Shown here one piece after another: positions 62,202 to 64,000 of a stretch of 64,000 bases of DNA. The stretch lies in NCBI GenBank assembly GCA_951230915.1, contig OX579635.1, positions 25,172,001 through 25,236,000 on the forward strand. The letters are read 5' to 3'. Origin of the DNA: Antitrichia curtipendula (Eukaryota; Streptophyta; Bryopsida; Hypnales; Leucodontaceae). A program made the translations under genes and the position numbers. The notes under the pieces are model-generated. The model made no database searches. It was not told the origin of the DNA and saw only the letters and a list, made by a program, of their open reading frames with translations. Numbering within the stretch: the stretch's first letter is position 1; each line of letters begins with the position of its first letter.

Positions 62202-62499
62202 GGGAGGTTCCACAAGTTGTAAACCAGCATAGTGTTGGCCAAGTTCTTTAATAATTAAAATAATAATAATAAATTTTATAAATAATAAATAATAAAATAA
62301 TCACGATCTAATTTGGCATTTTTAGTGCCGCAATCAAATTTCACAATTTTGGATTTATCTTTAAAATTATTACTCTTAATCACTTTATTTTATATTTTAA
62401 TTATTTATTAAAGTTATCTTGCACCATCCATGCCTTGCAATTTGTTGAATTTTTATTTTAATTAAATTTTTTTAAATCGTCTTTCTGGCCAGCATTTGG
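62202..62499. other. AT-rich spacer
   Basis: Contains TAATAATAA-type microsatellite-like runs near 62258-62300. No gene. Confidence 0.5.
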
Positions 62500-62890
62500 C
62501 TTGCTGTCTGGGAACTGCTGTCTAGGAATTGATAGCCTTCTTCAAGTGGTGAAGACTTGTTCATTTAAGTATATTCTCCATCTTGCGTTGTACACCGTCT
62601 TCATGTTCATCCTACGCTCCACGTCAAATGTTGGTCTCCGATTCTCCACTCTTGTTCTCCAAACAACTTTTGGGGGTGTCACACCTTCTTCATCCACTGT
62701 GGCTCCCCACTGGCTCCTCCAAATCCTCATGAACTTGTCATTCTCCATTCTCCACCTGCCTGGGGAAGAAGGTGTGACTACCGCTATTGTGAATAGTGGG
62801 GAGAAAGACTCCTTTGTTTACAATAGGGTGATCTATTTCCAAGCAGATTTCACAGACAACAATGATTTTGTGCAAGTGAAAATATGATAC
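62500..62890 (+). other. Unrecognised open region (128-codon frame), doubtful gene
   Basis: Plus-strand ATG 62501 opens a 128-codon frame. The opposite strand is also open for 68 and 74 codons. GC is higher than nearby. A 14-bp inverted pair, GTCACACCTTCTTC and GAAGAAGGTGTGAC, lies about 75 bp apart near 62680-62780. No domain, signal or splice pattern supports a protein. It may be a gene relic. Confidence 0.25.
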
Positions 62891-63358
62891 TTTGGTCTCG
62901 CACAAGTAAATTGTGGTTAAAATTTTGGAAATAAAATTAAAATTAAAATCCAGGGATGGCATATGAATATCAGTGTATGCAAAGGTTGAAGTAGCTCAAA
63001 AGTTAAATTGACAAATATGTCAGATATGTCAAAATATGTCAAAAGTCAATGCCCTAACTATGTTTGAAACATTTTGCAAGAAGCATCTATTTGTTATTAG
63101 TTACCTATAGATATATTAGGTCACACTTTCAGATACACATTTGAAATCACCTGATCTTACAATGTCATGTCATGTTTGAGAAACCGCTTCACTCCGTAGG
63201 ATTTCAAGCCCAGCGTTTGTTTATTTCGAAAGGAAGATGGAATCTCTGGCTAATTATGTTGAACTGGAACTAAGTTAACTGTTATAATTGTCTCTGTTAT
63301 GCACATTTCTAATGTTGCAAAATTCATGGATTTGAGCACTGCCATAACATTCAAGAGC

Positions 63359-63389
63359 CTTCAGAGAGGCTGCCTTTGCCTCTCTGAAG
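63359..63389. repeat. Perfect 12-bp stem hairpin
   Basis: CTTCAGAGAGGC, a 7-base loop, then GCCTCTCTGAAG. It stands alone without a T tract or gene, so no role can be assigned. Confidence 0.85.
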
Positions 63390-63696
63390 TCTTCATCCAC
63401 GAAATGCATCTACATATTATTAATGTAAGCTTCAGGACCGAGACAATGGCAGTACATTTATGGTGCGATCTATTTTTTCGGCTAATTTTAGGACAAAATA
63501 TACAAACAAATAATTATAGAGATAGATGGTCTGTCAAAATCCAAAGAAGTTTTTGAGTATTATATCAATGGAATCTAACCATTTGCCATCAATAACTTAT
63601 TTTGAGTTCTCGTTGAAGAGAGAAGCTCTTTATGTACACTTGGGGTGGTAGGAGATAGAACAACCCATGTGGGATATGTAATTTAGAGTTTGTAAT

Positions 63697-64000
63697 TTCT
63701 CAACCGCTCATAGTTAAGTCTAAAGTAAGAATTGTGTTAAAATTATAATTTCAGACCTCATTTAGGCATAGTGGAATACCTTTTTCCAAAAGAATTTGAA
63801 CTAAACAAAGTTGTGTAATCAAGCTAAGTTTCATCTCCAAAAATCGTTTTTAGATTTAGATCTTCCACTCAAAAGTTATGAACAAATTTCAGAGAGGATG
63901 TTTGAAAATGTCAAAAAAAAATCCTTTCAAACCCCTCTATGAAATTTGTCTATAACTTTTGAGTGGAAGATTAAAATCTGAAAAAGATTTTTGGAGATGA
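63697..64000 (+). repeat. Unclassified repeat E, copy 2, ending in a long foldback cut by the window edge
   Basis: The first part is colinear with 25090-25340. From about 63833 the sequence folds on itself: TCATCTCCAAAAATC, TCTTCCACTCAAAAGTTAT and CAAATTTCAGAGAGG are mirrored on the far side, through TATAACTTTTGAGTGGAAGA, to TTTTTGGAGATGA at 64000. Arms are at least 75 bp around a T/A loop near 63915. Confidence 0.8.

Overview
This is a gene-poor, AT-rich window from a land-plant nuclear genome. The evidence is spliced genes with GT..AG introns, a plant-type leucine-rich-repeat receptor kinase, and plant DNA-transposon remnants. Its closest recognisable gene is a homolog of the Arabidopsis MUSTACHES / MUSTACHES-LIKE receptors. 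The scarcity of LTR retrotransposons and the piggyBac-type elements suggest a non-flowering plant (bryophyte or lycophyte), but the sequence alone does not settle this.

I can support only two genes, both on the minus strand. (1) At 736-3422 a three-exon gene encodes a 320-residue, highly charged, low-complexity protein of unknown function. Its exon phases fit exactly. (2) At 31854-35690 a three-exon gene encodes a 1069-residue LRR receptor-like kinase (signal peptide, about 25 LRRs, one membrane span, atypical kinase domain). Both have GC-rich exons and GC-rich upstream regions, in contrast to the surrounding DNA.

The remaining roughly 57 kb is intergenic and is largely a graveyard of small DNA transposons. 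The dominant component is a family of about 0.93-kb non-autonomous elements. They are bounded by TTAA and have terminal inverted repeats beginning CCCCTAAAGG, and copies or relics lie at 6.0, 22.8, 39.7, 40.5, 49.1, 51.4, 52.5, 53.4 and 55.8 kb. A second 410-bp type with TTAACCCATTAAGGACC ends lies at 61.8 kb. TTAA targets and CCC-starting ends are the hallmark of piggyBac elements, and a frameshifted piggyBac transposase relic lies at 10.5-11.8 kb, so a moribund piggyBac system can be read in this one window.

Other elements include: a 129-bp CACTA miniature element (15.9 kb) with a perfect 3-bp target duplication and an unoccupied paralogous site about 190 bp away; two PIF/Harbinger-like elements (28.3 and 57.0 kb, the latter with perfect TAA duplications); several long inverted-repeat elements (38.3, 44.0, 60.4, 63.8 kb); a triple tandem hairpin array (9.7 kb); a 177-bp tandem repeat (58.1-58.6 kb); poly(A)-ended retroelement tails (47.5, 51.3 kb); a possible tRNA-derived SINE (25.0 kb); and several unclassified interspersed families seen twice each. 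Microsatellites and C/G homopolymers punctuate the intergenic DNA. No rRNA, confident tRNA, CRISPR or organellar gene was seen.
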